From Nocardioides zeae (GTDB taxonomy: Bacteria; Actinomycetota; Actinomycetes; Propionibacteriales; Nocardioidaceae): a stretch of DNA of 64,000 bases. Location: NCBI RefSeq assembly GCF_030818655.1, contig NZ_JAUTAN010000001.1:3534001-3598000 (forward strand). The letters are read 5' to 3'. Below are positions 33,121 through 44,451 of the stretch, in pieces; position 1 is the first letter of the stretch, and each line of letters opens with the position of its first letter. The notes below the pieces were generated by a model. It made no database searches, was not told the origin of the DNA, and saw nothing but the letters and a program-made list of their open reading frames with translations. The position numbers were made by a program, and so were the translations under genes.

Positions 33121-36100
33121 TCAAGGCTGCAACTCGCGAAAGATCCGCTCTGGAAAGGCCGCCGCTAGGCGGCCGTCAACGACCGACGCGACCCGCCCGT
33201 TGCCGCTCATGGAGGCAACGAACGCACCCAGAGGGGTAGCAACAGAAGCCTTATCGCGCCGCCACAGAGGGTGACCGAGGCCGACAACTCGTTGACCATG
33301 GGCGAGGAAGGACACTCCCCCTTGCTCGCCAACCTCGATGTGGCCCAGTGCGTCACTGAATGCGTCGGCGAACCGTCTAGCGGTACGTCGAGAGATCCGA
33401 GCCCAACGGCTGGCTGACGCTTGGCGACCGAGCGCGAGTTCAGCGATGTCCAGCGCGAGACGCCAGTCCAGCATGGGGTGAAGATGACGGTTGTCGTACG
33501 AGCGAAGACAGTCTGGGCATGACGAATCGCAAACCTCGTGGGAAGCAGCGGACCAGATGGAGCCGAGGTCATCAGCGATCCGCGAGACCACACGCACGAG
33601 TCGATCACCCCGTCCCAGCTCCGAGGCGTAGCCCGCACCGTTCTCGAGTTGGTCCGCCACGTAGATGCCCGCGGTGACCACATCACCCGCTCGGCGTGGT
33701 TGGAGACCGACAGTGACTTCGGCGGGATCGACATCGAGCTCCGCTTGCACTCCCCTCCGGAGGGCCTCCGCGAACGAGTAGAGCGCCGCACGGCCGCTGC
33801 TGGACTGTCTCTCGAGGATCGGCACGACACCGTCCTCGACATGGAGACGGGCGGGAACGATCATCAGGGCGTCAGTCACTCGGATGTCGCCGATCCCAAA
33901 TCCGCCGCTCTTGGTTGGATCGTCCCGAACAACGTGGCTGCCGTCAGGCTGACGTTCGGTCTGAAAGAGGCGACCGCCGTTGGTGTTGATCGTCAGCAGT
34001 TTGCCTTGGTCCATAACCCATGTATCCATTGCTGCGACGGGAGTAGGCGTTGCCGGCTCCTCGGCCCAGCCGAGGACCGGCCGAGACGCGGCGCTCGATA
34101 CCTCCTCGTCGCCCCCTCGATCGTCGCGCTGTGCTGCTGTACGGAAGCCCAGGGGCTGGTGCATGGTCGTCTGCTCCAGGACGGCGCCACAGACCGGACA
34201 AATGGAGGTGGGCTCGCCGTCCGTGCCCGCGATCGTAAAGGTGCATTGCTGGCAGCGCCGAACAAAGGTCGACGGGCCCAGCGGATTGCCGCTGGTTCGG
34301 CCGGTCCTGGAGTAGGACGCGAAGCCGTTGGCGGTGTACACCCAGCCGTCCTTCGTGATTTGTGAACCGGGGGAGAACATGGACACTGCTTGTCCAAGTT
34401 GCCGGTCGGAGACCTCTTCGGGGCCGAGTCCGCCTCCTGGCACGTAATGGAGGGTGCGAACGCGCGTCGGGAAACCGAACATCGGGAGTACTCCTGCGTT
34501 GGCGAGCCTTTCCGAGAGGTCGGCCTGTGTCAGTAGAGGATCGCTGCACGCGGAGTCGATCTCGCTGCCGAGCCTGGTGCGAATCCAGTCTCTGATGGCA
34601 CCGACATCTCCGCTCGCCACGCCCGTGTAGGCAGCCAACCGTTCCACTACTGGTGCGACCTCTGGTGACGTTGCGAGATACATAGTGATCTCGCCTCTTA
34701 TCGCTGACCAGTCACTGACCTGGCCGAAGGACCCGTGCACGGAGGAATGCTCAGTCGGCGGCGTTGCGAGAGCCCTGAAAGCCCGACGAAGCACCTCCGC
34801 TGTGGCCACGCGGCGCAGAATGAGCGGGCGACCGGTATCCAGGAATGGCTGGGGCGGTACGTCCCCAGTCATCCGACGCGACTCAACGAAGTAGTAGTCG
34901 TCGTGAGATCGGTCGCGACACAAGGTTAGGGCGTACGAGAACGGCTGGTTTGCACGTCCAGCACGTCCGACGCGTTGCTGATAGTTGAATCGCTGCGGGG
35001 GCATGTTCGCCATCACGGTCGAGCTCAGGCTACCGATGTCGATGCCGACCTCCATGGTCGTCGTCACGCTGAGGACATCGAGCGGGGTCGTGCGCTCGTT
35101 CTCCCGCGGCTGTGGGAGCAGGGCGCCGCGGAATCTCCGCTGCCTGGCCCGAGCCTCGGAAGCAGGACTCGTTTGCCCAGTAAGCTCGGCGACGGCCAGC
35201 CGACTCGGTTCGAGGTGACTCAACCTGATGTAGTAGTCCAACTCGGCAAGGACGTTGTGTTCGTTGACCTCGAGCCTCCCCGCACAGGACTCACGGACGC
35301 ATGTACCGGCTGACTCGTGGAGGTGGCGAGTGGAGCAGGTTGAGCAGACCCAAACACGGCTTCCATGACGGCGGAGGATGACTGGAAGGTCTCCCTTCTC
35401 AAGCCCCAGTGACGATCCGTCCATCGCGGGACCGAGATGCGATGCGACTCGGGCGATTAATTCGTCACTATCGAGCGAGTTCGCCGCGGCTGCGCGGCGC
35501 AAGAAATCGGTCACGCGGCGAGGCATGGTGGCTGCATCAGAGGAATGACCCGGGGTCCACCGGTTCGCGCGTCCGTAAAGCCGGATGGTCGAGGCCAGGA
35601 CGGCGTCGAACAGGTCGTCGCCTGTTGGCCGGGGAGCAAGGTGGGCCACGAGGGCGCTCTCGATGTCGCGACCACGGCCGCCGAGAAGTGCGTCCCCGAG
35701 CGCCATTGTCAGGTAGCGACGAAATCGCTGTTGGTATTGGTCGCGGGTTGGACCGGCGGCCAGCGGTACCCATTCGCCGGGTATCGGAGGTTCGAACGCT
35801 CGATACCAAGGCTCCCCGCCTTCGAGTGTCATCAAGACGGCTCGCTGGCCACCGGGCGGTACGCCTAGCGCAACGAGCTCCCCTGTCAGACGGGCGATGA
35901 GATCTGGCAGCGAGACATGGTGCAGGAAGGCGTTCTGGGCTTCGAATGAGTCGATAGTGGCTAGTGCAGCATCGTCCGCTGCGCCCGCAGCGGCGAGCAT
36001 GTACGCCCTCATGACATCGGGGAACTCCTGCCCCAACGCACTCCAGCGGACAAGCTCGCTCGGACCTAGAGCCCCAGGCTTCGGCCCGTCCCGAAGGATT

Positions 36101-38304
36101 CGAACGTTGTCGTTCTCGGCATTGAAGGTCTTCTGGAGGAGCTGCCTCAACAGATCGGCAAAACCGTTCTGCGCGAGACCGATGGCGGTCTCGGCCGCGT
36201 CGTCGCGGCTGTCAGTGAAAACGATCGTCTTGTCGGGGCGCTCGTTCGCGGAGACGGCACGCGTTGCTTCCGAAACAAGTAGTTGAGCCGCCTGGTCGGT
36301 GCCTTGCGTGTGTGCTCGGATTGGTGAGCGCACGACGCCTTGGCGGAAGCGCTGTTGCATGTCGCGGTGGCCGCAGGAGGGACAGCGGGACGGGAGGGCG
36401 GGTGGCGACCACTCCCCTGCGCCGGCAGGTACAAGGATTACGCCCGTGGCTTCGGCAGCAGGAGCGTGTCGGACGTACCCGAGTTTCGGGCTCAGCTCCG
36501 CGCCGGCGAAGTTGAACTTCACGTCGATGCTGCCCGGTCCGCCGTGGCTCCACGTCGCGGATGGCGGGACGGTTCCCGGGCGGTACCAGAGGTACCTGCT
36601 TGACGGGCGCCGGAAGACGACCTTGTCGCTGTCGGCGCCGTCGCTGGCAGGTGTTGACGCGAGAAATACTCCGCCGTCTTCCTCACCAACGATCCAGCCG
36701 CCGAGACTGACGTCGCCGCAGTGGTCGCAGTAGAGCAGTTCAAGGACGCGGGCACCGCAATTGCAGAATCCGGCGGGCCGTGGATGGAGTTTTCCGATTG
36801 CGGTACTGGCACCAGACGCCTCTGGACACTGGGGATCAACACACGCCCATAGCCCGCGCATGGTCCGAACCATCATGTGGCTGCGGAACGAGATCTGCTC
36901 TTCCGCGGGAGCGGAGCCCAGATGGTCGAGGACTTGCGCGAGAAGATCCCGGTCGCCGGTATCAAACAGGCGACGTGCCACCTCTCCGAGAGGCGTCGCG
37001 CGGACACCTAGCGCGGGATCTTTGTCCTGGCATGCAACCGCGACCGCCTCGTCGATGCCCGTCAGGCTGCCACGCTCGAGTCTCGTCTTGACCTCGCCTG
37101 CATTGAGTGGGAGCTCTGCTGAGACGCTGCGCGGGCGACCGGGCACCGTCACGAACGCATCCCGTCTAGTTCCGAAGAACCGCTCGAGATACTCGGCCCG
37201 ATCGTCGTCAAGCGATGCGCTGGTGGCGATAATCTTCAACTGACCTGAGTCGGGTTCGAGGCCGAGCCGGTCGCACAGGGCGCGGACGATCATCGAGACC
37301 TCGGCGCCCTGAGTCCCGCGGTAGAGATGCAACTCATCCACGACGAGTGAGATGGAACGTGTCCGGTCGGCGCGCAACCAGTCTCGGGTCTTGGAGAAGA
37401 TCGGCTGCTCAAGGTCGCGCATTAGCATGACGTTCAGCATCGAGTAGTTTGTGATCAGAATGTCTGGTGGCGTTTGGATCATGTCCCACCGTGTGACGAG
37501 TTCGTTCTGACGCGGATCGCTCATCTGCGATGTCAGATCCTCGCCGAGGCCCTTCACGCCGTCGATCTCGCTGACCATAGCCCTGATTTCCGTTGCAACC
37601 CGGCTGAGACCGCGATGCCGTCCGCGTTCCGGCATGGCAGTGCCTCCCAGGGTCGCGCCTGTGTACCGGCCGAACCACAGATTCGGTCCGCCAAGGCTCA
37701 CGATCCGTCGGAGCGCCCGACGGAGGCGCGAGACCTGGTCCTCTACGAGGGCGTTCATTGGGTAGAGGACGATCACTCGGACTGCTGCGTCGCGCGCTTC
37801 GGTCCGGGTCGGTGACCACCTCTCGGGCCGCGCATCCCACCAGGCGTTCGGCTGTTCGACCCCGTTCCAGGATCGAGCTTCGAGCAGCAGCCGCGCGAGA
37901 ACCGGGAGCAGGAAGCTCTCCGTCTTGCCGGACCCAGTGCCCGACGTGATAACTGGGTACTTGTCGGCCATGGAGAGGGTCAGGGCGTCGGCCTGATGCT
38001 CGCGGAGGAGCATGTCGCGACCAGCCCAGTCGCCGAAGACGCCCTTCAACAAGACGTCGGTCTCGGACTCGTTGAGGCCCACTGTCCGGCAGACATCGAG
38101 GGCAGGGCGCACGTTCGGGTAAGGGAGCACCGGCTCAAGGAGCGGATCCTGGAACAGCATTCCTGGTTCGGACAGCAGTGCGCGACGTTCCGCTGCCAGG
38201 CCCCTGTCGCGCAGCCAGTAAGCAGTGTCGATGTAGGAGAGCACGGCCTCCTCGATGGCGGCGGCTACACCTGCAGGGGCCGGCATGCCGGCTCGTGATG
38301 GCAC
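33121..38304 (-). CDS. druE: large DEAD/DEAH-type helicase with DUF1998 C-terminus (Druantia DruE-like)
   Basis: A 1727-residue SF2 helicase. Walker A is SGTGSGKT (121-128), then [13 protein letters not shown] and Walker [11 protein letters not shown]. The second RecA domain has [23 protein letters not shown] and [13 protein letters not shown]. Several Cys pairs follow: CSTCSTRH and CVRESC mid-protein, CQQC and CPVC later. The C-terminus is a DUF1998 module with [17 protein letters not shown]. Size and layout match DruE, the common subunit of Druantia antiphage systems. GTG 38304 has an AGGAGA site and begins 10 bases after the preceding gene; codons further upstream are spurious. Confidence 0.75.
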   Translation of the reverse strand: MPSRAGMPAPAGVAAAIEEAVLSYIDTAYWLRDRGLAAERRALLSEPGMLFQDPLLEPVLPYPNVRPALDVCRTVGLNESETDVLLKGVFGDWAGRDMLLREHQADALTLSMADKYPVITSGTGSGKTESFLLPVLARLLLEARSWNGVEQPNAWWDARPERWSPTRTEARDAAVRVIVLYPMNALVEDQVSRLRRALRRIVSLGGPNLWFGRYTGATLGGTAMPERGRHRGLSRVATEIRAMVSEIDGVKGLGEDLTSQMSDPRQNELVTRWDMIQTPPDILITNYSMLNVMLMRDLEQPIFSKTRDWLRADRTRSISLVVDELHLYRGTQGAEVSMIVRALCDRLGLEPDSGQLKIIATSASLDDDRAEYLERFFGTRRDAFVTVPGRPRSVSAELPLNAGEVKTRLERGSLTGIDEAVAVACQDKDPALGVRATPLGEVARRLFDTGDRDLLAQVLDHLGSAPAEEQISFRSHMMVRTMRGLWACVDPQCPEASGASTAIGKLHPRPAGFCNCGARVLELLYCDHCGDVSLGGWIVGEEDGGVFLASTPASDGADSDKVVFRRPSSRYLWYRPGTVPPSATWSHGGPGSIDVKFNFAGAELSPKLGYVRHAPAAEATGVILVPAGAGEWSPPALPSRCPSCGHRDMQQRFRQGVVRSPIRAHTQGTDQAAQLLVSEATRAVSANERPDKTIVFTDSRDDAAETAIGLAQNGFADLLRQLLQKTFNAENDNVRILRDGPKPGALGPSELVRWSALGQEFPDVMRAYMLAAAGAADDAALATIDSFEAQNAFLHHVSLPDLIARLTGELVALGVPPGGQRAVLMTLEGGEPWYRAFEPPIPGEWVPLAAGPTRDQYQQRFRRYLTMALGDALLGGRGRDIESALVAHLAPRPTGDDLFDAVLASTIRLYGRANRWTPGHSSDAATMPRRVTDFLRRAAAANSLDSDELIARVASHLGPAMDGSSLGLEKGDLPVILRRHGSRVWVCSTCSTRHLHESAGTCVRESCAGRLEVNEHNVLAELDYYIRLSHLEPSRLAVAELTGQTSPASEARARQRRFRGALLPQPRENERTTPLDVLSVTTTMEVGIDIGSLSSTVMANMPPQRFNYQQRVGRAGRANQPFSYALTLCRDRSHDDYYFVESRRMTGDVPPQPFLDTGRPLILRRVATAEVLRRAFRALATPPTEHSSVHGSFGQVSDWSAIRGEITMYLATSPEVAPVVERLAAYTGVASGDVGAIRDWIRTRLGSEIDSACSDPLLTQADLSERLANAGVLPMFGFPTRVRTLHYVPGGGLGPEEVSDRQLGQAVSMFSPGSQITKDGWVYTANGFASYSRTGRTSGNPLGPSTFVRRCQQCTFTIAGTDGEPTSICPVCGAVLEQTTMHQPLGFRTAAQRDDRGGDEEVSSAASRPVLGWAEEPATPTPVAAMDTWVMDQGKLLTINTNGGRLFQTERQPDGSHVVRDDPTKSGGFGIGDIRVTDALMIVPARLHVEDGVVPILERQSSSGRAALYSFAEALRRGVQAELDVDPAEVTVGLQPRRAGDVVTAGIYVADQLENGAGYASELGRGDRLVRVVSRIADDLGSIWSAASHEVCDSSCPDCLRSYDNRHLHPMLDWRLALDIAELALGRQASASRWARISRRTARRFADAFSDALGHIEVGEQGGVSFLAHGQRVVGLGHPLWRRDKASVATPLGAFVASMSGNGRVASVVDGRLAAAFPERIFRELQP

Positions 38305-38314
38305 TGATGTTCTC

Positions 38315-41300
38315 CTATCGAGTGAGTAGATCGAACATGCGGCTTGCAAGTTCCTCCGGGACTTTCGCGTACCCAACCGAACCTGTGTCCCGGACGATTA
38401 CGGGCGGCAGGCAGGAAGCCGCCGTCAATGCCCGTCCGTAGAGCCCGGGCAGCTCTGCGCCGATGGGCACCATGAACAACTGGTGGTCGGGGTCATATGC
38501 GACCAACGGCCGGCCGTCCATCAGTGCGGCAAGATGTTTGCCGAGTTGAACCGGACACCGTGCGAACGTTCCTCGCTCCACGTCCTCGGCGGACCGGACG
38601 ACATCAAGGGTGGCGAACTTTCGGATGCGGTAGGCACCCCGCGCTTCATAGCTGTCAACGCGCTTCCACGAGCTATTGACTACGTCGAACCAGGAGATCT
38701 CGCCGTCAGCGGACGCTTGCTGCCTCGGAAGTTGCTTCAGGATCGTGCTCAGCGCAGGCAGGGCTCCGGCGAGAGCCCGCCAGGCGTCCGGGATGACGGC
38801 CAGCTCGTGCTCATCCGTGAGTGACTGCGCCTTGCTACCGAACTGAGTTGCGAAGTATTGAGGTGGCTCCCGACCATCGGCCGTGGTGTCCGCCCCGTCT
38901 GCCTCGATGGCGTCCACGACCTCGTTGTAGAGCCCCGGCGGCCAGTACCCATTGAAGGCAAACCGGCCCGTCGCGCAACCCGTCAGTTGCGTGGGACTGA
39001 CCTCCCATGCATCCGGCCGGAGCGTCCTCTTATCGCGACGCACGGAGATGTGCCCGAGAGCCTCCAGGGTTCGCGCGAAATGGTCGACGAAAAGCCCGGT
39101 TGGCTCGATCTGCAGGGCGACCTTCTCCAGGGTGGCCCACGGCCCGCCGCCGAGGTGCAGCAGGGTGTCGAACGCCACCGCCCAGTCGCGGTCGTCCGCG
39201 GGCTGACTCTTCTTGCTCAGGCCGGTGAGGTCGTGCGCCGAGATTGTCAATTGCGCTTGGACCGGCTCTGGAACCTGCCGCCGCGTCTTGACCTTCGTTG
39301 AGTAACGTCTGACGAGGCCGCACGTCCTGCACCGACCGTAGTACCACGACGTGGTCGGCCGACCCTTAAAGTCGTACTCGATGGTCTCGACATCTTCGTG
39401 ATGCGCGCCCGTCCGGATGCAGGAATTGGGATCAGGAACCGTGACACGCACGGGATGGGAATCGCGTCGTCTTGCGCCGACGTCCTTCGACCATGACGGG
39501 ACCGGTGGAGGGGTGTCGCGCGGAGCGGGTGGCGGGTTTGTTGAGCCAAACACAGCATGACCCTGGACTGACATCGAGTCCGTCTCGGTGGCGACGCCGA
39601 GCGCGCCGATCCCAGGACCGTAGTTGATCGACTCAGCCAGATGCCACTGTCGTTCGTCCCGAGTGTCGCCCGATCGCAGGTAGATCATCGCGGTGCTTGA
39701 CGGGTCCTTCTGGCCGCTCGGCACCAGTTCAACCCGGTAGTCCGCGTCGAGGAGGTTGAGGCCATCAAGTGGCTCGATGAGAACACCTGTGCCGCCGTCG
39801 GACCACTCAGCCACATGCCGCTCCTCGGCCTGGTCGGAAGAGCGGTCTAGCTGGACGAGACGAACTTTGAAGCCACCCGCAGCATCACTGACGGCACGAA
39901 TCTCGGGGGGCTGAGCTGCGTGCCACTTCCCACGAACGGTTCCTGGAATGACGAAACCACCGGACACCTTTAGGGTGGACGCAGTCAGTGGGACGAGCGC
40001 CGACAGATCGTCCATCTTGTGCGACGGAATCAGCGGCCCAGGGTGGTTTAGGATCTCGACACCGACGAAGAGGGTCCAGCCTTCGGGCTGCCCTGGATAG
40101 GGCGTCACCGCCTCCCATCCTGGCCTAGCAACAACGGTCAAGATCTCAGCAACCCGGGGCGCCAGGCCATCCTCCACAAGGAGGCGTAGGTCATCGCCGA
40201 GCATGACCTGGTGGACTTCCACCCAGCGTCGGGAGAGCTCGTCCTCGCGAAATGCGACCACGCGTCGCGGCCTGCGTTCCAACGTCAAACCCGATAGGTC
40301 GTCGTGCAACCTGAGGACCCCGGACAGAACATCGCCAGGGTGAAGAAAGGCGCCCGGAGCCAGGCCGAGAGCGCCGGGAATGTCGGGGACGAGATCGATG
40401 GTAGTCCCCGAGTCGGCGGTGAGGAGGCGAAAGGTGCGACCGACGTGCGGCTGAGGCACGAAGAACAGTCCTGAGATCCCGAACCTCTTGCGAGGGAAGC
40501 CCCCGAGTTCGAGGGTCAGGTTCAACCGTCCAGTCGTCGAAGTGCCACTAACGCGGCGGTCGACGACTGCGCCATCCCAGGATGCGAGCGTCACCGCGGC
40601 CGCCTCGGCGACGCGCAACCGGGCTTGACCCTTCGACCAGAGACGCGTGAGGTTTGCGCTCACCGGAGATTGCGCCTGTCTGATCCAGCCGTCGAGCAAA
40701 GTGACCAGGTCCGCCGGAGCGACCTGGCTGCCGGGAGCAAAGCCCATGGAATGAAAAAAGTCCTTCAACTTCTCCCGATCACTGCTTCTGACGACAACTT
40801 GGGAGACGGACAGTCCGACGTACCGATGCGCCAGCGAGTAGGCGGTCGGAATCCCTCGGCCTCCCCCTTCTTGCACTAGCCACCGGTTCAGCTCGTTCCA
40901 GTAGCGTTCGGCCACCCGGCGGTAGGCAACTTCGAGCGAGGAGTCACCAGATCGCCAGTTGACCACCTGGCGGAGTCGACCGAAGTAGTTGTTGGCCGTC
41001 ATTCCGTCGCCGCCGGCCATCTGCGCCGCGGCCAGGGAGAAGCAGGCCAGAACACCGACGATGGGCGGGTGCGCCTTGCGACCACTGCGAATCCACCTCC
41101 GCAGGCGAACGTCATGACCGGCGAAGACCTGCGCGGGTCCGTCTACACGATTCAACGTCGCCCCGACGCTCGCGCAAAGTGCAGGAAGGACACCACTGGG
41201 GGCGACCTCGACCTTGGAGGAGACATCGCCTACCAGATGGTCCTCGAGGTCCAAGTAGACAGGCCGGGGTTCATCCGACGGAGCAAACACCACCTCGGCG

Positions 41301-41344
41301 ATCGCCTTGTTCCAGCGCTCGTACTCGTCCCACACGTCCGGCAT
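38315..41344 (-). CDS. large protein upstream of the DUF1998 helicase (possible Druantia DruH-like)
   Basis: A 1009-residue cytoplasmic protein without a domain I can name. Visible features are a Trp/Arg-rich N-terminus ([20 protein letters not shown]), a central beta-rich part, a Cys-based zinc-ribbon-like segment (SCIRTGAHH ... [14 protein letters not shown]), and a C-terminal part with an alpha-helical winged-helix look ([20 protein letters not shown] ... [16 protein letters not shown]). It is first in an operon with the DUF1998 helicase 10 bases downstream, as DruH is with DruE in Druantia type III. ATG 41344 follows a long G-rich ribosome site. Confidence 0.6.
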   Translation of the reverse strand: MPDVWDEYERWNKAIAEVVFAPSDEPRPVYLDLEDHLVGDVSSKVEVAPSGVLPALCASVGATLNRVDGPAQVFAGHDVRLRRWIRSGRKAHPPIVGVLACFSLAAAQMAGGDGMTANNYFGRLRQVVNWRSGDSSLEVAYRRVAERYWNELNRWLVQEGGGRGIPTAYSLAHRYVGLSVSQVVVRSSDREKLKDFFHSMGFAPGSQVAPADLVTLLDGWIRQAQSPVSANLTRLWSKGQARLRVAEAAAVTLASWDGAVVDRRVSGTSTTGRLNLTLELGGFPRKRFGISGLFFVPQPHVGRTFRLLTADSGTTIDLVPDIPGALGLAPGAFLHPGDVLSGVLRLHDDLSGLTLERRPRRVVAFREDELSRRWVEVHQVMLGDDLRLLVEDGLAPRVAEILTVVARPGWEAVTPYPGQPEGWTLFVGVEILNHPGPLIPSHKMDDLSALVPLTASTLKVSGGFVIPGTVRGKWHAAQPPEIRAVSDAAGGFKVRLVQLDRSSDQAEERHVAEWSDGGTGVLIEPLDGLNLLDADYRVELVPSGQKDPSSTAMIYLRSGDTRDERQWHLAESINYGPGIGALGVATETDSMSVQGHAVFGSTNPPPAPRDTPPPVPSWSKDVGARRRDSHPVRVTVPDPNSCIRTGAHHEDVETIEYDFKGRPTTSWYYGRCRTCGLVRRYSTKVKTRRQVPEPVQAQLTISAHDLTGLSKKSQPADDRDWAVAFDTLLHLGGGPWATLEKVALQIEPTGLFVDHFARTLEALGHISVRRDKRTLRPDAWEVSPTQLTGCATGRFAFNGYWPPGLYNEVVDAIEADGADTTADGREPPQYFATQFGSKAQSLTDEHELAVIPDAWRALAGALPALSTILKQLPRQQASADGEISWFDVVNSSWKRVDSYEARGAYRIRKFATLDVVRSAEDVERGTFARCPVQLGKHLAALMDGRPLVAYDPDHQLFMVPIGAELPGLYGRALTAASCLPPVIVRDTGSVGYAKVPEELASRMFDLLTR

Positions 41345-41636
41345 GCCCCCCCCTCTCGCTACGGACCGAACGTAACGAATAGACGGCGACGGTCGTCGCG
41401 AATCAACGAAACTGCCATGAGGACGCCAAGAGGGGTTTGCGGCTGCCCTGGGGATTCCGACGCTAGCCCGCGGCCGGACCACACATGAGGACGCCGATCG
41501 CGCCATCGAGGTCCGTACGAGAGGAGCGCCCCGAGGCTGTGAGCCAACGAGTCCTCGGCCGGCTTGGCAGGGGCAACTCCTGTCGCGGCAGCCGATTCGT
41601 TGCGGTGCGTCCCAACCAACCGAAGGATGGTGTATG

Positions 41637-41709
41637 TGGAGCCTAGGGGACTCGAACCCCTAACCCCCTGCTTGCAAAGCAGGTGCGCTACCAATTGCGC
41701 CAAGGCCCC
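41637..41709 (-). tRNA. tRNA-Ala (TGC)
   Basis: A complete 73-nt cloverleaf on the minus strand. The acceptor GGGGCCT/AGGCTCC carries the G3-U70 pair that defines alanine tRNAs. The D stem is GCGC, the anticodon arm CCTGC-TTTGCAA-GCAGG (anticodon TGC) and the T arm AGGGG-TTCGAGT-CCCCT. CCA is not encoded. It marks the junction between the Druantia-like island and DLW-39. Confidence 0.96.
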
Positions 41710-41731
41710 TCACGCGTCGTACCGACGCGGT

Positions 41732-41749
41732 GCGCCGCAGCTGCGGCGC
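41732..41749. repeat. 18-bp perfect palindrome between DLW-39 and tRNA-Ala
   Basis: GCGCCGCAGCTGCGGCGC reads the same on both strands. A smaller hairpin (GCGTCG-TAC-CGACGC) lies beside it toward the tRNA. Either could terminate or process the DLW-39 to tRNA-Ala transcript. Confidence 0.5.
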
Positions 41750-41758
41750 GAACACAAA

Positions 41759-41881
41759 CTACTTGGACACCGGGTCCGTCGCCTCGGCCCACAGCGCCTG
41801 CTCGGCCTTGCTCTCGTCCATCTTCTTCTTGGCCAGGAGCACCCCACCGACGGCGAGCAGCGTGACGATGATCTTCTTCAT
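41759..41881 (-). CDS. DLW-39 family small protein
   Basis: A 40-residue peptide: [20 protein letters not shown] followed by [20 protein letters not shown]. One hydrophobic N-terminal helix, a Lys patch and the LW-containing acidic tail are the marks of the DLW-39 family, encoded beside the gyrA/tRNA-Ile/tRNA-Ala locus in many actinobacteria. It is probably membrane anchored; the function is unknown. Confidence 0.85.
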   Translation of the reverse strand: MKKIIVTLLAVGGVLLAKKKMDESKAEQALWAEATDPVSK

Positions 41882-42036
41882 GGACTCCGGGCCTCCTGAG
41901 CAGGTCGAACGACGTCCGAGGCTACCCCACCCGGCTGACCGGTGACGCACCACCCGTTCGGGCTACGATGCGTGTGCCAGATCACATGCCACTGGCAGAG
42001 AGCACCGTCCACACCGACCCTCGGGGGTAGAAAGAC

Positions 42037-42963
42037 ATGAAGAAGCTCCTCCGCGCCGCCGCGTGCGCGCTCACCCTCGGCCTCGCGACCGTCGCGGCCG
42101 GCTCCGGCACGACCGCGCAGGCCGCGGCCCCGACGTACCGCGAGGGCAACCTCGCCACCGCCGTCGCCAACTTCATCGCGAGCCCGGCCTACCTGCCCGG
42201 CGTGAACAACTGGAGCTGCACGCCGAGTCCGGAGCACCCCGAGCCCGTCATCCTGCAGCACGCGACCTTCGTGAACTTCGGGTCCAACTTCGTGAAGCTG
42301 GCGCCGCGGCTGCTCAACGAGGGGTACTGCGTCTACGCCCAGAACTACGGCATGACCCTCTCCTCCTTCGGCCGCGTCGGTGGCCTCGGCGCGGTCGAGA
42401 AGTCGGTCGCCTCGTTCGGCGCCTTCGTCGACCAGGTGCGCACCCGCACCGGCTCGGCGAAGGTCGACGTCGTCGGCCACAGCCAGGGCGGGCTCATCGC
42501 CTACGCCTACATCAAGGGCGGCGGCGCCTCCAAGATCGACGACTACGTCGCCTGGGGCGGCAGCCAGAACGGCACCACCCTCAACGGCATCGCCACCCTC
42601 GGCCAGTCGCTCCGCCTCCTCGGCTTCGCGGAGGGCTTCGCCGCCTTCCTCCAGGCGCCCGGCGTGACCGACCAGGCCCGCGGCAGCCGCTTCATGAACC
42701 AGTTCCTCGCCGACCCGACCGTTCCCGCGGGCCCGGACTACCTGACGATCCAGACGAAGTACGACACCGTCGTCACGCCCTACGCGACCCAGTCCATCCC
42801 GGGCGCCGAGAACGTCGTGCTCCAGGACCTGTGCGCCGACGACCGCGTCGGCCACGTCGGGCTGTTCCTCGACGAGCCGACCCTGCAGCTCACCGTCAAC
42901 GCCCTCAACGGTGGTCCGGAGGGCTTCCAGCCGGAGTGCCGCGGCTACGGCCCGGCGCTCTGA
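42037..42963 (+). CDS. secreted triacylglycerol lipase (alpha/beta hydrolase)
   Basis: A 308-residue exported lipase. The Sec signal is MKKLLRAAACALTLGLATVAAG... with likely cleavage at AQA-AA. The nucleophile elbow is VVGHSQGG (Ser149), after VILQHATFVNFGSN at the oxyanion position. Acid and His candidates lie in QTKYDTVVTPY and GHVGLF. It resembles the LipA/class 2 lipases of Nocardioides and Streptomyces; cysteine pairs (C61, C98, and C-terminal) suggest disulfides. Confidence 0.88.
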   Translation: MKKLLRAAACALTLGLATVAAGSGTTAQAAAPTYREGNLATAVANFIASPAYLPGVNNWSCTPSPEHPEPVILQHATFVNFGSNFVKLAPRLLNEGYCVYAQNYGMTLSSFGRVGGLGAVEKSVASFGAFVDQVRTRTGSAKVDVVGHSQGGLIAYAYIKGGGASKIDDYVAWGGSQNGTTLNGIATLGQSLRLLGFAEGFAAFLQAPGVTDQARGSRFMNQFLADPTVPAGPDYLTIQTKYDTVVTPYATQSIPGAENVVLQDLCADDRVGHVGLFLDEPTLQLTVNALNGGPEGFQPECRGYGPAL

Positions 42964-43000
42964 CGCAGCCGCCTGACGACGCAACACCCGGCGAGGGCGC

Positions 43001-43312
43001 TCAGCGCTGCCTGAGCGCCTTCGCCGGCAGGTCCCCCTCCGCGACGTACCCCTCCTCCACCAGCCGCCGCAGGAACCGCGCCACCGTGAAGCGCCGGCGC
43101 TTGGGGTCACTCACCTCGTACGACGTCACCTCGTCCCGCGTCACCAGCCGCGGCCACCACGGCACCCCGAACACGCGTCGCCGCTCCCGCAGCTGGAGCC
43201 GGTAGCGGAACGTCTGCGCCGGCGTTCCCGGGGGCGAGTAGGCGTAGACCTGCAGGAAGTACGGCGCGGGCAGCCCCGGTAGGTCGAACTCCCGCGACGG
43301 CACCACGCTCAC
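43001..43312 (-). CDS. hypothetical protein (103 aa)
   Basis: A small basic protein beginning VSVVPSREFDLPGLPAPYFLQVYAYSPPG and containing RYRLQLRERRRVFGVPWWPRL, with no signal or known domain. GTG 43312 is preferred because the frame upstream runs into the divergent gene's promoter. It converges on the lipase gene. Confidence 0.5.
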   Translation of the reverse strand: MSVVPSREFDLPGLPAPYFLQVYAYSPPGTPAQTFRYRLQLRERRRVFGVPWWPRLVTRDEVTSYEVSDPKRRRFTVARFLRRLVEEGYVAEGDLPAKALRQR

Positions 43313-43358
43313 CCGACGCAGCCTAGGTCGCGTCACGCGATTCCGGCACGATGGCCGC

Positions 43359-44360
43359 ATGATCGAATGGGACGCCTTCACCGACGACCTCGTCGCCGCC
43401 CTCCGCGCCGTCGGGGACCGCGTCTTCCTCATCGTCTCGGCACGCGGCGACGACCTCGCCTACGTGCAGTTCGCCGGCGGTCCCGACGACGTCGCCGCCG
43501 AGGCCTCGGGTACCCACGCCGGCGCACGCACCGGCTTCCTCGCCGACCACGGCTGGCAACCCCCGCGCAGGGGCGAGGCCAACTGGCTCTCCCCGTTCCT
43601 CGTCCCCGCGACGACCGCCGAGCTCCGCGCCCTCGCCGAGCGGTGCGTCGCCGCGCTCCGCGTCGCGTACGGCATCAAGTCACCCGCCGACCTCACCTAC
43701 AGCGCGTGGCGCGAGCCGCAGTCCGCCCCGCGGGGCGTCACCTGGCCGAAGAAGCGGTACGACGACCTCGACCCCGGCGAGGACCCCCTGCGATTCCCCG
43801 ACCTCGAGCCGGACCACGCCGCCCCCACGGCCCCCGCCGAGGCCGAGCAACGAGCCTGGACGGCGATCGCGCCGGACGACGTCGTCCACGTGCTCGACCA
43901 CTGGGCGACGCAGGCGTGGCCGCTCGCGGAGGACGCGGCGTACGACGTCGCCACCCAGCTCGGCTGGGAGATCGAGGTGGAGGACGGCAAGCGGTACGTC
44001 GTCAACCGGGCCGGCGGCCTCACCGTCCCCGACGTCGCGGTCGAGAAGCGCCGGGGCCAGCTCACGCGGGTGCGCCTCTGGACCACGGACGCGATCCGCG
44101 ACGTCTCCCGCGACTCGGTCGCCTTCCTCGGTGACGCGTTCGCGGCCTCCGCCGCAGCCGGTACGACGCGCTGGGGCCCCTCCACGGACGCCGAGGTCCG
44201 CCGGGACAACCCCCTGAGCCGCACCCGGCACTGGACCCTGCCGAACGGAGCCCGCATCGGGATGAGCCTGTCCGCGAAGAGCGTCACCGCCGAGGTCATG
44301 AGCCCCCAGGGCGTCGCGTGGCAGCGGCAGGACGACGACAACTACTACTCGGGCCACTGA
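43359..44360 (+). CDS. TY-Chap/YbjN-like protein with DUF6301-like C-terminus
   Basis: A 333-residue soluble protein. Residues 1-~110 look like a TY-Chap-type (T3SS/YbjN chaperone-like) domain: WDAFTDDLVAALRAVGDRVFLIVSARGDDLAYVQFAGGPDDVAAEASG. A Pro/Glu linker is followed by a second alpha/beta domain (DDVVHVLDHWATQAWPLAEDAAYDVATQLGWEIEVEDG ... VRLWTTDAIRDVSRDSVAFLGDAFAA) resembling DUF6301. Such proteins are thought to accompany secreted or polymorphic toxins, but none is recognised next to it. Family names are given with low certainty. Confidence 0.5.
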   Translation: MIEWDAFTDDLVAALRAVGDRVFLIVSARGDDLAYVQFAGGPDDVAAEASGTHAGARTGFLADHGWQPPRRGEANWLSPFLVPATTAELRALAERCVAALRVAYGIKSPADLTYSAWREPQSAPRGVTWPKKRYDDLDPGEDPLRFPDLEPDHAAPTAPAEAEQRAWTAIAPDDVVHVLDHWATQAWPLAEDAAYDVATQLGWEIEVEDGKRYVVNRAGGLTVPDVAVEKRRGQLTRVRLWTTDAIRDVSRDSVAFLGDAFAASAAAGTTRWGPSTDAEVRRDNPLSRTRHWTLPNGARIGMSLSAKSVTAEVMSPQGVAWQRQDDDNYYSGH

Positions 44361-44451
44361 CGGCCCGCCGAACAATGCGAAAGTTTTGGAGATGAAACTG
44401 GACGCTGTGGATGCAATCCATTTTCGTCTTCAAAGATGTCACAATCACCAC

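Noticed and set aside
31512..41344. DISARM defence system
   Set aside because: A DUF1998 helicase and C5-methyltransferase are present, but no PLD-type DrmC or separate DrmB was found; the two-gene helicase layout fits Druantia better.
29778..41709. Integrative element inserted at tRNA-Ala
   Set aside because: No integrase gene and no second copy of the tRNA 3' end could be found at the other side of the island.
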